64,000 bases of DNA from Rhizobium ruizarguesonis (GCF_012349115.1 NZ_PQIG01000087.1:1-64000); one strand, 5' to 3'; counted from the stretch's first letter, positions 17,652-27,420 are shown. The notes: generated by a model not told the origin, from the sequence alone. Numbers and translations: made by a program.

Positions 17652-17754
17652 TCAAACTGCGGCTGGCCGCACGCGAGATTTTCATGGCCGACAGGAAGGT
17701 CGCATCGAGCCTGGCGTACCGGATCGACCGGCGGGCAAGGCTCGATGCTTCGCT

Positions 17755-18033
17755 TCACTTATTCAACGCGTCTTTCAAAGCCTTGGCCGGCGTAAACGCC
17801 AGCTTCTTGGCCGCTGCGACCTTGATGGTCGCGCCAGTTGCCGGATTGCGCGCCTCGCGCTCCGGGGTTGCTTTCACTTTAAACTTCCCAAATCCTGGCA
17901 GCGAGGTTTCGTTACCGTCCATCGCAGCTTGAGTGATCGAGGCAATCACGGCCTCGACGATCGCCTTGCCCTGTGCCTTCGTCAGGCTGTGTTCGCCTGC
18001 AATCTTGTCGGCGATTTCATTCGTGGTGGTCAT
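17755..18033 (-). CDS. hup: HU-family DNA-binding protein
   Basis: A 92-residue nucleoid protein that should bind and bend DNA as a dimer. It shows the N-terminal helices (TNEIADKIAGEHSLTKAQGK), the GFGKFKVKATPEREARNPAT arm with the conserved R-N-P-x-T-G, and the terminal AFTPAKALKDALNK helix. The start at 18033 is preferred over 18051 because GGAGAAGC stands just before it. It is a somewhat divergent plasmid- or accessory-type HU. The gene appears to stand alone. Confidence 0.92.
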   Translation of the reverse strand: MTTTNEIADKIAGEHSLTKAQGKAIVEAVIASITQAAMDGNETSLPGFGKFKVKATPEREARNPATGATIKVAAAKKLAFTPAKALKDALNK

Positions 18034-18549
18034 TGTGCTTCTCCGCATCATTGTTCATGCGCAATCCCTGACAGCGGATTGCGCTGCTGTCATTGAGGCA
18101 CTGCGGCATCGTATGTCGAATTGTCCGGATTTCCACAGTTTCCGACCGGGCGACAGCCCCTGGTGCGCGATCCCGTAATCGGACGCAGAGATGAGCCATG
18201 ATATCAGTTTTGTGTGCTAAGGAGAAAAGGCCGTCCGCGACTTGATCGTCGAGGAACTCGTCGACGCTGGCTGGTTCCAGAGTAGCAACCCGAGGGTCTC
18301 TCGTCGGCTCACTGTAAAGCATCGCCCAACGCGGCGACGAAACCATCGCTGCCCGATCTGGCGGCGGGGCGCCCAACGCAACTAATGGATCCTTCCAACG
18401 ATGCAGCCTTCGCGCTTGATTTTGAACGGCGCCCGCACATCGCTCCTTGCCCGGCTGAATCTCAAACATCTTGATGGCCTTAAAACACAAAGAGACGTTG
18501 AAGAGGAATGCTTGCTCGTGTTTCCATCATGATCAGATCTTTTTCCCAC
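18034..18549. other. no confident gene
   Basis: Between the HU and htpG genes several open frames exist on both strands, none with a start signal and family resemblance. The htpG promoter lies at the right-hand end. Confidence 0.35.
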
Positions 18550-18578
18550 CTTGAATTTTCAAACCTGTTTCGCCATTT
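18550..18578 (+). promoter_or_regulatory. RpoH-type (heat-shock) promoter of htpG
   Basis: CTTGAA at 18550-18555 and CCATTT at 18573-18578 are separated by 17 bases, close to the alphaproteobacterial RpoH consensus (CTTGAA-N17-CCATnT). It lies 40 bases before the htpG start codon in the right orientation. This is a pattern match; use by RpoH is inferred. Confidence 0.7.
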
Positions 18579-18617
18579 GTTCGGCGCAAATTTCGCTTTC
18601 TTGGAGAACACAAGCAC

Positions 18618-20504
18618 ATGACAACGACTGCAGAACAGACCGCTGAAAGCCACGTTTTTGAGGCTGACGTTGCCCGCCTTCTGCATATGATGGTCCACTC
18701 CGTCTACTCGGACAGGAACGTTTTTCTGCGCGAACTGATTTCGAATGCGGCCGATGCCTGCGAGAAGCTGCGCTATGAAGCAATCGAGAAACCGTCGCTC
18801 CTGGGAGCCGATGCCGAAAGCCGGATCACGCTGACGCTGGACGAAGAGAACCGTCAGCTTGTTGTCGAGGACAATGGCATCGGCATGAGCCGCGACGAGA
18901 TGATAGAGGCGCTCGGGACGATCGCGAGGTCGGGGACACGGGCGTTCATGGAGCGAATTGAAGCAAGCAAAGCCGCTGAAGGCGCTCAACTGATCGGGCA
19001 GTTCGGCGTCGGTTTCTACTCCTGTTTCATGGTTGCGGAGCGCGTCGATGTGATCTCCCATCGTGCCGGATCGCAGGAAGCGTGGATGTGGGCCTCCGAC
19101 GGCAAGGGAAGTTACAGTGTCAGCCCTGCAAACCTCGCCGAAGTTCCATCCTGCGGTACACGGGTTGTCCTGCATCTGATGGAGGATGCGAAGCAATACA
19201 CTTCCCGTTGGACGGTCGAGCGTATCGTCAAGGAACAATCCGGCCACGTGCCGGTCGCGATCCGCGTTGTCGAGAAGCCCGGCAGTGAGCCAGTTCAGAT
19301 AACGGACGGCAGCGCGCTGTGGACCAAATCGAAGAGCGAAGTCACCAAAGAAGAGTATACGGACTTCTATCGTGGGGTCTCCGGGCAGTACGACGAACCG
19401 GCGCTGACCGTCCATTTTCGTGCTGAAGGCCGGCATGAATATACGGCTCTGGCGTTCATACCCGGAACGCAGCCTTTCGACATGCTTGATCCCGAAGGCA
19501 AAGGCAGGATGAAGCTTTACGCAAAGCGGGTCTTCATCACCGACGATGCGGAACTCCTACCGAGGTACCTTCGCTTCGTCCGCGGGTTGATCGACACCGC
19601 CGATTTACCCCTCAACGTCTCTCGTGAGATGATTCAGGAAAGTCCGATCCTGATGGCGATCCGCAGAGGCGTCACCAGCAGGATCATCACCGCGATCGAG
19701 AAATTGAGCGAAAGTGACGCCGAGGCCTTCCTCAAATTTTGGGAAAACTTCGGAGCCGTCCTTAAGGAGGGCATCTACGAGGACTTCGAGCGTCGTGCTC
19801 AGCTTATGGCGCTTGCCCGGTTTCGGACGTCCACATCGGGCGAGGGCTACCGTTCGCTGGCTGAGTACGTCAAAGATATCAAGGAAGGCCAGAACGCCAT
19901 CTACTATCTTGCGGGCAGCAGCTTGGACCAGCTCAAGCCATCACCTCAACTGGAAGGTTTCCTGGCGCGTGGGATCGAAGTGCTGTTCTTGACAGACTCT
20001 GTCGACAGCTTCTGGGCGATGAATGCACCGGAATTCGAGGGCAAAGCGTTTAAGTCCATCACTCAGGGTGCCGCGGATCTCGCACAATTTGCAAAGCTCG
20101 ATCGTCAGGCAACGCAGGAACCAGAGACCGGCACCATGGCGAAATTCCTTGCGTTCACCAAGCAGACGCTTGCTGACCATATTGCCGATGTCAGGGCATC
20201 CGATCGTCTGACGGAAAGCGCGGTCTGCCTCGTTGCACCGGAAGATGGCTATGACAGGCAGATGGAAAAAATCCTGCGAAACGCCGGTCGCCTTGAAGAT
20301 GCAGCCAAGCCGATCCTGGAGATCAATTTGGTGCACCCTTTGATCAAGGCGATTGCGAGCGTGGAGGGTGATGCCCTGTATCAGGAGGACGCCGCGTTCT
20401 TGTTGCTGGACCAAGCACGCATTTTAGATGGCGATCGGCCTACAAATCCACGCCGATTTGCCGAGCGGCTCGCACGGGTCTTTCAGAGGTCGGTGCAGCC
20501 GTAG
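18618..20504 (+). CDS. htpG: molecular chaperone HtpG (Hsp90)
   Basis: Cytosolic ATP-dependent chaperone of 628 residues, the usual length for bacterial Hsp90. The ATP-binding domain shows RELISNAADACEKLRYEA, DNGIGMSRDEMIEALGTIA and GQFGVGFYSCFMVA. The middle domain contains LPLNVSREMIQESPI with the catalytic Arg region, and the C-terminal dimerisation part is complete. TTGGAG stands upstream of the ATG. The gene stands alone behind an RpoH-like promoter, consistent with heat induction. There is nothing to suggest loss of function. Confidence 0.97.
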   Translation: MTTTAEQTAESHVFEADVARLLHMMVHSVYSDRNVFLRELISNAADACEKLRYEAIEKPSLLGADAESRITLTLDEENRQLVVEDNGIGMSRDEMIEALGTIARSGTRAFMERIEASKAAEGAQLIGQFGVGFYSCFMVAERVDVISHRAGSQEAWMWASDGKGSYSVSPANLAEVPSCGTRVVLHLMEDAKQYTSRWTVERIVKEQSGHVPVAIRVVEKPGSEPVQITDGSALWTKSKSEVTKEEYTDFYRGVSGQYDEPALTVHFRAEGRHEYTALAFIPGTQPFDMLDPEGKGRMKLYAKRVFITDDAELLPRYLRFVRGLIDTADLPLNVSREMIQESPILMAIRRGVTSRIITAIEKLSESDAEAFLKFWENFGAVLKEGIYEDFERRAQLMALARFRTSTSGEGYRSLAEYVKDIKEGQNAIYYLAGSSLDQLKPSPQLEGFLARGIEVLFLTDSVDSFWAMNAPEFEGKAFKSITQGAADLAQFAKLDRQATQEPETGTMAKFLAFTKQTLADHIADVRASDRLTESAVCLVAPEDGYDRQMEKILRNAGRLEDAAKPILEINLVHPLIKAIASVEGDALYQEDAAFLLLDQARILDGDRPTNPRRFAERLARVFQRSVQP

Positions 20505-21053
20505 CAACAAGGAGCAAGGTGGGGGTGGGCCAGATCCAACCTCCACCATATATCCTCCGAATATTCCTGCCCTCATCGACCGTGGATGCCGACGTTCAGT
20601 TGTCTAGGCAGGGTTTGCGCGTTAGCGGCGTTTTGTGGCTTGAGCCTTTCGGCTGCTGCCATCGCAGAACGGTGGAGCAAGGATCGACGGTACTGATTCC
20701 TTGCTGCTCTTCAAGGACTCCGACGAAATTGCCATGATAAGCTCGTTCCGCCGCGACAACTTTGTCGGCATCTCGACGCAGTGAGGGTGAAGACGCCAAA
20801 GTCTAAAATGGGAGGGGGAGGCCGCTGTTTCGAACTCAAGGCGAAAGGTGCGGGGCCATTGCGATGTTGAAATACGGGCCAAACCTAGTTTTGCGCCCGG
20901 TCTCAAACTGACCAGGAAGTCTGGTCCCGCGTGCTTCCATCAGAGCCTTCAGCGAAAATGAACCGTTTTGATCCACCGGTTTGCTCCCCGACCATCTCGC
21001 CCGGATCGCAGATCATCGTGCAAATAGGATCAGTGCGTTGTTGCCGCGGCAGC
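20505..21053. other. no recognisable gene
   Basis: I see no supported coding frame between htpG and the terminator at 21054. Confidence 0.4.
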
Positions 21054-21080
21054 GGAAAGACCGCTCGTGGCGGTCTTTCC
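21054..21080 (-). terminator. hairpin terminator of the 21109-21564 gene
   Basis: An 11-bp perfect stem (GGAAAGACCGC and complement) with a five-base loop lies about 30 bases past the stop codon of the minus-strand gene. A similar hairpin with a different sequence lies at the same place after the related fragment at 24923. Confidence 0.65.
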
Positions 21081-21108
21081 TGTATCTGCAGACCGATTAA
21101 AGCTTCGA

Positions 21109-21564
21109 TCAACCGGCGGCCTTGATGCTGGTATTGCACAGGCTCCAATAGCCGCCGCCCTTCTGGATCCACTTGAGATCGCCGAGCGTGCCGGCATCTT
21201 TGGCCGCATGGTAGGAGTCGACGCAAGTGTGCAGGCGGGCCTTGCCAGGCGTTTCGCTCGAATACTTCTTGTCGATCGCCTTCGGGAACTTGACGCTCTT
21301 CGGCGCCGCGGTCGTCGGCTTTGCCGGTTCCTTCTCGCTCGTGGCGGTAACATCCGCCTCGTCAGCCTTGTCGGCAGCAGCAGCGTCGGCGCCACAGAAC
21401 TTTGCGCGGAAATCGTTCCACTTCACGTCCTTGGCGGAACCGTCGGCCTTGGCGGCCTGATACTTTGTGCTGCACTCCTTCATCGTCAAGGCATGCGCCG
21501 GCGACGACATGATAAAAGCAGCGACCAGCGAGCCGGCAGCGGAGAGAAGCAGTTTGTGTGACAT
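21109..21564 (-). CDS. periplasmic cysteine-containing protein, PsiF-like repeats
   Basis: A 151-residue exported protein with a signal peptide ending around SSPAHA (residue 25). The mature part has two similar blocks, one with MKECSTKYQAAKADGSAKDV and WNDFRAKFCGA, the other with RLHTCVDSYHAAKDAGTLGD and YWSLCNTSIKAAG. These Cys-x-x-x-Y-x-A-A-K blocks recall PsiF-type repeats. An Ala/Lys/Glu-rich linker joins them. GGAGG precedes the ATG. The second block is duplicated as a fragment at 24923-25128. The function is unknown. Confidence 0.75.
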   Translation of the reverse strand: MSHKLLLSAAGSLVAAFIMSSPAHALTMKECSTKYQAAKADGSAKDVKWNDFRAKFCGADAAAADKADEADVTATSEKEPAKPTTAAPKSVKFPKAIDKKYSSETPGKARLHTCVDSYHAAKDAGTLGDLKWIQKGGGYWSLCNTSIKAAG

Positions 21565-21619
21565 ATGATTGGCCTCCGTCGATGATGTTGACGTTTCAGT
21601 CTACGCTTCCGCCTCGGCG

Positions 21620-21976
21620 CTAAGACGCTGACAACGGTAGGATTCCATTCGGGCTTGCCTGATCTACGGCCGTCGGAAGGTGCTCCGCGAGAAGCTCGGG
21701 TACCTTGCTGATATCGATGCCGAGTTTGGAGGCAAGGGCCTGTAGCTGCTCTGACGAGAGCGCTGCGCGAATTTGGTCCGCGGTGATCGGGATATTGTCT
21801 CCCGTGCCTATCCAGGAGGCTACCTGATGGCCAAGCCCGCTTTGATTGAGTTGCGTGAGAACGCCATCGAGCCCGCCGGCATTCTGGAAAACATCTTCGG
21901 CGACAGCCAGAAGATTGACTGGCCTGCCATTCAAGACGTCGCTGACGACACTGCCCAAACCATCGAAAAGCCCCAT
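21620..21976 (-). CDS. YidB-like (DUF937) protein
   Basis: A 118-residue soluble protein: MGLFDGLGSVVSDVLNG, then GLDGVLTQLNQSGLGHQVAS, WIGTGDNIPITADQIRAAL and LASKLGIDISKVPELLAEHL. This is the full YidB pattern. Its biological role is poorly known; relatives are abundant cytosolic proteins. A GGGGAG ribosome binding site precedes the ATG. It lies 55 bases upstream of, and in the same direction as, the secreted-protein gene at 21564, so the two may be co-transcribed. Confidence 0.88.
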   Translation of the reverse strand: MGLFDGLGSVVSDVLNGRPVNLLAVAEDVFQNAGGLDGVLTQLNQSGLGHQVASWIGTGDNIPITADQIRAALSSEQLQALASKLGIDISKVPELLAEHLPTAVDQASPNGILPLSAS

Positions 21977-22165
21977 GACACTCCCCTTGGTTCATTCGCC
22001 GTACACCACAAACGCTTACACCTGCTGAATGAACCTCAGATGAACAAGGGCGACCACTGCTTCCGGGTAGCACTGGATACAGCGCAGCGCATGCCTGTTT
22101 CAGATGCGATCGTCATCGTTACCTCAGTGCTAGCGGATGATGTTTCCGAGCCGCCAGAATACCGC

Positions 22166-22369
22166 TCAATAGGGCCCCGTTCGTTCGGCAATCGCGCAGG
22201 CCCAGGGGCGCAGACCTGACCCGCCGGTCTTGCGCGTCGTCACAGCGTCGGCGGCTTCATACAGATAGGTTCTTGCCATCTTATCGCCTCGCCTCGAGAC
22301 GAGGCCATTGTAGCTGACCTCGCCGGAATCGAGGACGACCGGGATGGCGCGGTTTGGACGCTGGCTCAC
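22166..22369 (-). pseudogene. C-terminal relic of an IS110-family transposase
   Basis: The frame reads SGEVSYNGLVSRRGDKMART, YLYEAADAVTTR and LRPWACAIAERTG, the transposase_20 region of IS110-type enzymes (S-G-E-x-D-x-x-G-R-I-S-R-x-G-D, Y-E-A-A). It stops before the usual final helix, and the DEDD catalytic domain is missing. It abuts the end of the next gene, with which it overlaps by four bases. Confidence 0.65.
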
Positions 22370-22878
22370 AACTTCCCGAACGCCACGCCTCTCCAGCCCC
22401 AGCCAGCCCGATGAGCGGCCTCAATGAGGGGCGTCTTTATTTCAGCGGTATTGAAGCGATATTCGTAAACCTTGCCGTAGGACAGGTCTTCCTTGAAGGC
22501 AAAGGCCATCTCGAAGCTTTTTTCCCACTTCCGACCGCGGAACGCATTAGCGCTCAACGCAAGCGTGGGCACGCCGGCGCGCCATTCGACGGACCATTCC
22601 TGATCGACGACGCGGACTTCGCAATTGGAAGGATCGAATTTCATCAGCACCTTGAACACCTTTTGCAGGCCGGCTTTGGCGAATAGTTCGTACCAGCGGG
22701 CATCAACGATCTTCCATTCAGCAACAAGATCGACGCCTTCCGGCTTGCCGTCACGAACGACGAACGGCGCAGTCTTTCTATTGATAGCGAGAAGATCATT
22801 GCGAAGCGTTGCCGTCGATTGGCGGTCCGCGCCCTTCGGCGCCGGTTTATATCCTATCAGCCAGTCGAACAATTTCAC
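22366..22878 (-). CDS. conserved-type hypothetical protein
   Basis: A 170-residue protein that begins VKLFDWLIGYKPAPKGADRQ. It contains LVAEWKIVDARWYELFAKAG, KVLMKFDPSNCEVRVVDQEW and a C-terminal GWGWRGVAFGKL. It has no signal peptide and a balanced composition. The GTG at 22878 follows AGGAAACC and is the likely start. The family is not recognised. The IS110 relic directly downstream may have replaced its original neighbour. Confidence 0.65.
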   Translation of the reverse strand: MKLFDWLIGYKPAPKGADRQSTATLRNDLLAINRKTAPFVVRDGKPEGVDLVAEWKIVDARWYELFAKAGLQKVFKVLMKFDPSNCEVRVVDQEWSVEWRAGVPTLALSANAFRGRKWEKSFEMAFAFKEDLSYGKVYEYRFNTAEIKTPLIEAAHRAGWGWRGVAFGKL

Positions 22879-23483
22879 GGCAGGTTTCCTCAATCAGGGG
22901 CACTGTGGACAATCTCTACGGTGAAACACATTAAAAAATCGAGATCGCTTTCGGACGGCGCGTTCGATATGGGCCGTTGTTACTTTCCGCAATTCACTGG
23001 CAGGCATCTGCGCTGGCGGTTTCCATGGAGAACCGAAGGAGATTGAGCTCTTTGCGCCGTCCAGCTCTGCCAGCCACGGCAAGGCCAGTCACGCGATTGA
23101 TCTCGAGGCATACTGCTCTCCTCCGCCTTCATCGACTGACCCTCATTTGTCAACCCAACGATCACCTGGCGCTCATCTGCCGGGTCACGCTTGCGGATGA
23201 CGCGACCCGCAGCTTCAAGACAGATAGCTGCGAGAACTCGTCGTGTTGGAGGACTTCCCCTTCGTCCTCTGACGCTCTGGAGGGAGAGGAAAGATTTCGC
23301 AGTGGATTGTACCTGGTCTTGTCACGCCTGTTGGCACCGTCGGTCGCGCAAGCGGAATTCAAGCCATACCAATATGGAGGATCCGGCGTCCTGTCGCTTC
23401 GGATAGGTTCTGGGCTTCGAGTCCGGAAACCGATAGGGTCCAATGATCAGGACGGACGTTTCAAACTCGTTTGGAAAAGCAAA
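22879..23483. other. no confident gene
   Basis: The open frame of the DUF4105 gene extends upstream into this region, but its composition there (many Arg, Ser, Leu and no family match) argues against coding. I find no other gene here. Confidence 0.4.
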
Positions 23484-24494
23484 ATGGTTCGACCGATCCG
23501 TGCGATCGTCATTGCAGTGCTCGTGTTGCTTGTCGCCTTCGCATCGGCCTTGTCGTCGCTCGCGCTTTGGTACCGCTTGCCGTTGCCCGAGGTCGGCAGG
23601 CAAGCCAGCGCCATCTTGTTCGGGCTTTTTGGCGCATGGGTCATCGTGGCGCTCTTTGGCAGGAGGCGCTTTCGTGCGGTCCTCGCGTTTGCGGCCGCGT
23701 TCGTTCTTGTCCTCGTCTGGTGGAGCACGATCGAGCCGCCGGCAAATGGCGCGTGGGCTCCGGACGTTGCTCGTCAGGTCACCGGCGAATTCGACGGTGA
23801 TCTGTTGACACTGACAAATGTCCGCAATTTCGAGTGGCGCAGCGCCGCCGACTTTACGGAACGATGGACGACGCGCAGTTACGACCTGAACAAGCTGAAG
23901 AGCGTCGACATGTTCATGTCGTACTGGTCAGGTCCGACCATCGCGCATGTCATCATGAGCTTTGGCTTCGACGACGGCCGCTATCTGGCGTGGTCTATCG
24001 AGGTGCGTCGCCTTTCCGGAGGTTCGTTCTCACCGCTGGCGGACCTTTTCAAAAGCAGTCCTCTGGTCATCCTTGCCGCAGACGAAAGAGATGTGATCGG
24101 TCTCCGCTCCAATTTTCGCGGTGAGGACGTCCAGATCTACCGTCTGAGGGCGTCGCCGGCGGCTGCGAGACTTCTTCTGCGCGAGTACGTCTCCGACGCA
24201 AACGCGCTCGCGGCGACGCCCGCCTTCTACAATTCGCTGACGACCAACTGCACTACGACGATCGTTAAGATGATGCGCGTTGCAGGCGACGCCGTGCCGA
24301 CGGACTGGCGCCTCGTCGTCAACGGATACCTGCCGGAATACGCCTATGACCGGGGCGCGCTGGATACCTCGGTTCCCCTGTCGCAACTGCGGTCGGCCGC
24401 ACACATCGCAGCAAGGGCGCACGAGGACGGTGTTTCTCCGAATTTTTCGCAGGCCATTCGCGTCGGCGTCCCGTCGCCGCAGGACGCGTTGTGA
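23484..24494 (+). CDS. DUF4105 (Lnb N-terminal-like) membrane protein
   Basis: A 336-residue protein with three hydrophobic segments in the first 90 residues (MVRPIRAIVIAVLVLLVAFA, GLFGAWVIVALFG, LAFAAAFVLVLVWW) and a large periplasmic domain. That domain has the DUF4105 features, NVRNFEWRSAADFTERW, FMSYWSGPTIAHVIMSFGF and NSLTTNCTTTIV, in which a His and a Cys may form a papain-like active site. The start at 23484 follows GGAAAA. Related domains act on peptides or carbohydrates in the envelope; the substrate here is unknown. Confidence 0.85.
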   Translation: MVRPIRAIVIAVLVLLVAFASALSSLALWYRLPLPEVGRQASAILFGLFGAWVIVALFGRRRFRAVLAFAAAFVLVLVWWSTIEPPANGAWAPDVARQVTGEFDGDLLTLTNVRNFEWRSAADFTERWTTRSYDLNKLKSVDMFMSYWSGPTIAHVIMSFGFDDGRYLAWSIEVRRLSGGSFSPLADLFKSSPLVILAADERDVIGLRSNFRGEDVQIYRLRASPAAARLLLREYVSDANALAATPAFYNSLTTNCTTTIVKMMRVAGDAVPTDWRLVVNGYLPEYAYDRGALDTSVPLSQLRSAAHIAARAHEDGVSPNFSQAIRVGVPSPQDAL

Positions 24495-24868
24495 CCTCCG
24501 CCGGAGGGTTGATCAAGCAAAATGACTAAGCAGGCAACATAATGCCTTCGGAGATTTTGACGACGATGCGTACCGCTTTCTGACGCTATTCGTTTTCGGC
24601 TCAGCGCCAAGGCGTTCTTTTCGCACGGCCTAGGTAGAGAACAGCACCCGACGCAGTTGTGCTCCTCAACCAAAAGCGGGTCCCGATAGAAAACCGGCGG
24701 TGTTGATTCCCGCCTTGCATCCAGGTCCGCGTCCGATTTCGGTAGGAAAGGGAGAAGGCGTCGGATCGGCGGTTCGATCCCGGTCAAGACCGCCGCGCGG
24801 TAGAATCGGAGACAGCAACCATGAGCCTGATGCTGTCGCAACCAACGCTGAACGTACATTCGACATGC
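24495..24868. other. no recognisable gene
   Basis: No supported coding frame. A TTCGATC motif near 24775 resembles a tRNA T-loop, but no tRNA can be folded around it. Confidence 0.4.
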
Positions 24869-24893
24869 GAAAGGCCGCTCGTTGCGGCCTTTC
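24869..24893 (-). terminator. hairpin after the PsiF-like fragment
   Basis: A 10-bp perfect stem (GAAAGGCCGC and complement) with a five-base loop, in the same position relative to the fragment at 24923 as the hairpin at 21054 is to the intact gene. The whole 3' region therefore seems to have been duplicated and then diverged. Confidence 0.6.
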
Positions 24894-24922
24894 ATGTTTC
24901 TGCAGACTTAAAAAGGCTTCGA

Positions 24923-25128
24923 TCAACCAGCGGCCTTAATGCTGGTATTGCACAGGCTCCAATAGCCACCGCCCTTCTGGACGCACTTGAAGTCGCCGAG
25001 AGTGCCAGCATCCTTGGCGGCATCGTAAAAGTCGATACAGGTGTGCAGGCGGCCCTTGCCAGGCATCTCGGTCGAATATTTCTTATCGGCCGCCTTCGGG
25101 AACTTGACGCTCTTCGGCGCCGCGGTCG
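24923..25128 (-). pseudogene. C-terminal fragment duplicating the PsiF-like protein
   Basis: Reads TAAPKSVKFPKAADKKYSTE, GKGRLHTCIDFYDAAKDAG and GGGYWSLCNTSIKAAG, nearly the same as the last 70 residues of the protein at 21109-21564. The signal peptide and first block are missing. An unrelated N-terminal extension up to 25186 would provide a start codon but no export signal. Confidence 0.75.
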
Positions 25129-25234
25129 ACCGGGATGCACTGGATTTCTGCTTTACTCCCCGCATGCCGGAGACGTACCCTGACACAGGGATAATCAGGT
25201 CATGCGAAAGCTCAGCCGGAATGCGATGGGACCG

Positions 25235-25919
25235 CTACAGGCGCTCCGCGTAGGACGCGAAACGCGCGAGGATCTCTTTCAGGCTGGGCCTGCCGTGGTA
25301 ATAAAGCGCCGCAGTCCGCTCATACGCACGTTCGTAAAGTGCGAATGTCTCGGGGTCGGGGAGGCTGAACGCCGGATTGCTGATGATATCGGGATTGTCG
25401 AGTTTCCGGAAGCGCCGGTCCTTGTGGGCGCGCTTCCGTGCCGATGAAGGCTTGCACGGCCGGTTGCTCCAGCAGGCAGTAGACGTCGTAATAATGCCGG
25501 AGGAAATAGGCAGGGAATTGTCCGGTTTCTAGCTGCTTGCGATATTTGGTGGAGATGGTCTGGAGCTTCTCCACCAGCGTGTAGCAGGGTACGGCCAGCG
25601 CGCGATTGTCAATCAGCTCGACGCGCGATGACGCATAATCGTATGCCCAGGAGCTGATATCCTTGTCTGTGTTGGGTGCCACCGTATCGAAACCGGCTTC
25701 GAGCAGCACGCCGTCCTTGAGTACCGACGTCGTTCCGACCGTCTCGGGATAGTAAAGGCGGATGCCGCCGCTGCGATAACTCTCGTTGTCGAATTCGGTA
25801 TCGCGCTCGATGCTTTTGATGCCGTCGATAGTGATCGTCTTGGCCAGCCAGTCATAGAAGGCCTTGCGGCTTTCGCGGTGTGCGGGCTTGTCGTGATTGG
25901 GACCGGTCTTGACCCCCAT
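25235..25919 (-). pseudogene. broken AbiEii-type nucleotidyltransferase toxin
   Basis: The frame encodes the middle of an AbiEii protein, the toxin of the AbiE phage-defence system: KPAHRESRKAFYDWLAKTIT, GIRLYYPETVG, ALAVPCYTLVEKLQTISTK and RHYYDVYCLL. The N-terminal nucleotidyltransferase motif is missing, with the break at the start of the DUF2332 gene. A frameshift near 25430 separates the C-terminus, which continues in another frame (FRKLDNPDIISNPAFSLPD ... LKEILARFASYAERL) to TAG at 25235. No AbiEi antitoxin remains. Confidence 0.75.
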
Positions 25920-25962
25920 CTCCTCGGGAGGCTCGATGCGGATAAATCGGAGATCAGCGGAT

Positions 25963-26945
25963 ATGGGCGAGGAGGGATTGGCCGAAATCTCAGCCCGATA
26001 TATTCGCTTCGCCGATACGGAGGCTCACGGTCGGTCACCGCCATACGAGGAGTTGGCTCGTGCGGTCGCTGGGGACGCGGAAACACTCGGCTTCCTGTCG
26101 ACCCTCCCGGACGTGAAGCGGCAACCAAACCTTCTGCTCGCCGCGGTGCGTTCGGCACGCCGACAGGATGGAACGAGTTTCGCCAGGCGCTTCAGGCTAA
26201 TCCCGACGCTATCCGCTCAATAATGCTCGAGCGCTCGACGCAAACCAACGAGCCGGGAAGGTGCGCCACATTACTCCCCGTATTGGCGCGCTTGCCGCAG
26301 CCGCTGGCCCTCCTGGAGGTCGGGACTTCCGCAGGCCTCTGCCTCATGCCCGACCTCTACAGCTACGATTATGGGCGCAAGGCGATCCGCGCACCCGCGA
26401 TGGCCGCGGAACCGCCCGTCTTCCGATGTTCCGCCAGTGAGACAACGCCGATACCTGCGGCCGCACCGCAGGTCGTCTGGCGGGCAGGACTGGACCTGAG
26501 CCCGATCGATGCTTCGAACCCCTCGCAAGTCGCATGGCTTGAGACGCTGGTCTGGCCAGAGCAGACGGCGCGGCTCGCCAATCTGCGGGCGGCCGTAAAG
26601 ATCGCTGCCACGGTCAAGCCCCGAGTGCTGAAGGGCGACCTGCGCGGGAGCGACTTAGTGCGGCTCTGCAGCGAGGCTCCAAAAGATGCTACCCTCGTCG
26701 TCTTTCACACAGCCGTCCTCGACTATGTTTCCGACCCCGCAGACAGAGAGGCTTTCGCTGAGCAGGTGATGCGTCTCTCTCCGTATTGGGTATCAAACGA
26801 GTTCCCTCGCGTATTCCCGCGCATCGCCACGTGCGCCGGCAAAAGCCGGCCGCCAGGCCGCTTCCTCCTATCTGTGAACGGCTCCCCTGTCGCTTGGACC
26901 GACCCGCATGGCGCCTCGCTCGAATGGATCGCGGACGAGGCGTAG
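25963..26945 (+). pseudogene. DUF2332-family gene with one frameshift
   Basis: The first part (MGEEGLAEISARYIRFADTE, LPDVKRQPNLLLAAVR) and the second part (FGTPTGWNEFRQAL, LLEVGTSAGLCLMPD, KDATLVVFHTAVLDYV) together make a complete DUF2332 protein of about 325 residues. They lie in different frames, joined near 26160, where a few codons also seem lost. GGAG precedes the ATG at 25963. The family is uncharacterised; the GTSAGL motif recalls SAM-dependent methyltransferases. Confidence 0.75.
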
Positions 26946-27216
26946 GCGGCTGGCAATGACAACGTCTCTAAACCGCTCGCCAAAGGTCAGCTATAGGTCC
27001 GACTCGAGCCGTTGCGCGAAGGGCAGCTTTGAGGGAGCGCCATGAAGGTCGCCTTATAGCGCGTCCCGCTGGTTCAGGCACCTGAGCCGCAGAACGGCCG
27101 AAATGAGCGTCGAAGGACTGGGTGGGGTGGGAGGCGGCCTTTGCCGCGAGGGCGAAGGTTCGGCTCGGGAGCGGGCGAGTAAAGCAGACATGAGTTTACA
27201 TTCGAACCAGACAGTA
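26946..27216. other. no recognisable gene
   Basis: This intergenic sequence ends at a tRNA-like remnant. No coding frame is supported. Confidence 0.4.
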
Positions 27217-27241
27217 GGTTCGAATCTCGTCCGGCGCGCCA
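27217..27241 (+). other. tRNA 3'-end remnant (possible attachment site)
   Basis: GGTTCGAATC followed by an acceptor-like end CCGGCGCGCCA resembles the T-loop to CCA end of an alphaproteobacterial tRNA-Arg. The 50 bases upstream cannot form the rest of a tRNA. Such 3' ends commonly mark the attachment site left when an integrative element enters a tRNA gene. The identification is by eye and tentative. Confidence 0.35.
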
Positions 27242-27420
27242 AAGTCGCTACCACTCCAGAACAATACTCAGCACTGCGTGGTGTTTCATTGTGTGTCTCA
27301 AGCGTCTCGGAAGACGCTCATAACGATCGGCGGCATTGCGCCGATACCGTTCTCTAATGGGTCAAGGGGCGCGATCGGTTGGTCGGCATAGGACGCCCCG
27401 GCGGACATCCCTGAGTCGGT

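Noticed and set aside
22977..23483. Upstream in-frame extension of the DUF4105 gene.
   Set aside because: The extension has non-protein-like composition, while ATG 23484 has a ribosome binding site and begins a proper membrane segment.
24760..24790. T-loop-like TTCGATC that might mark a tRNA.
   Set aside because: The flanking bases cannot pair into a T-stem, and no acceptor, D or anticodon arm can be drawn.
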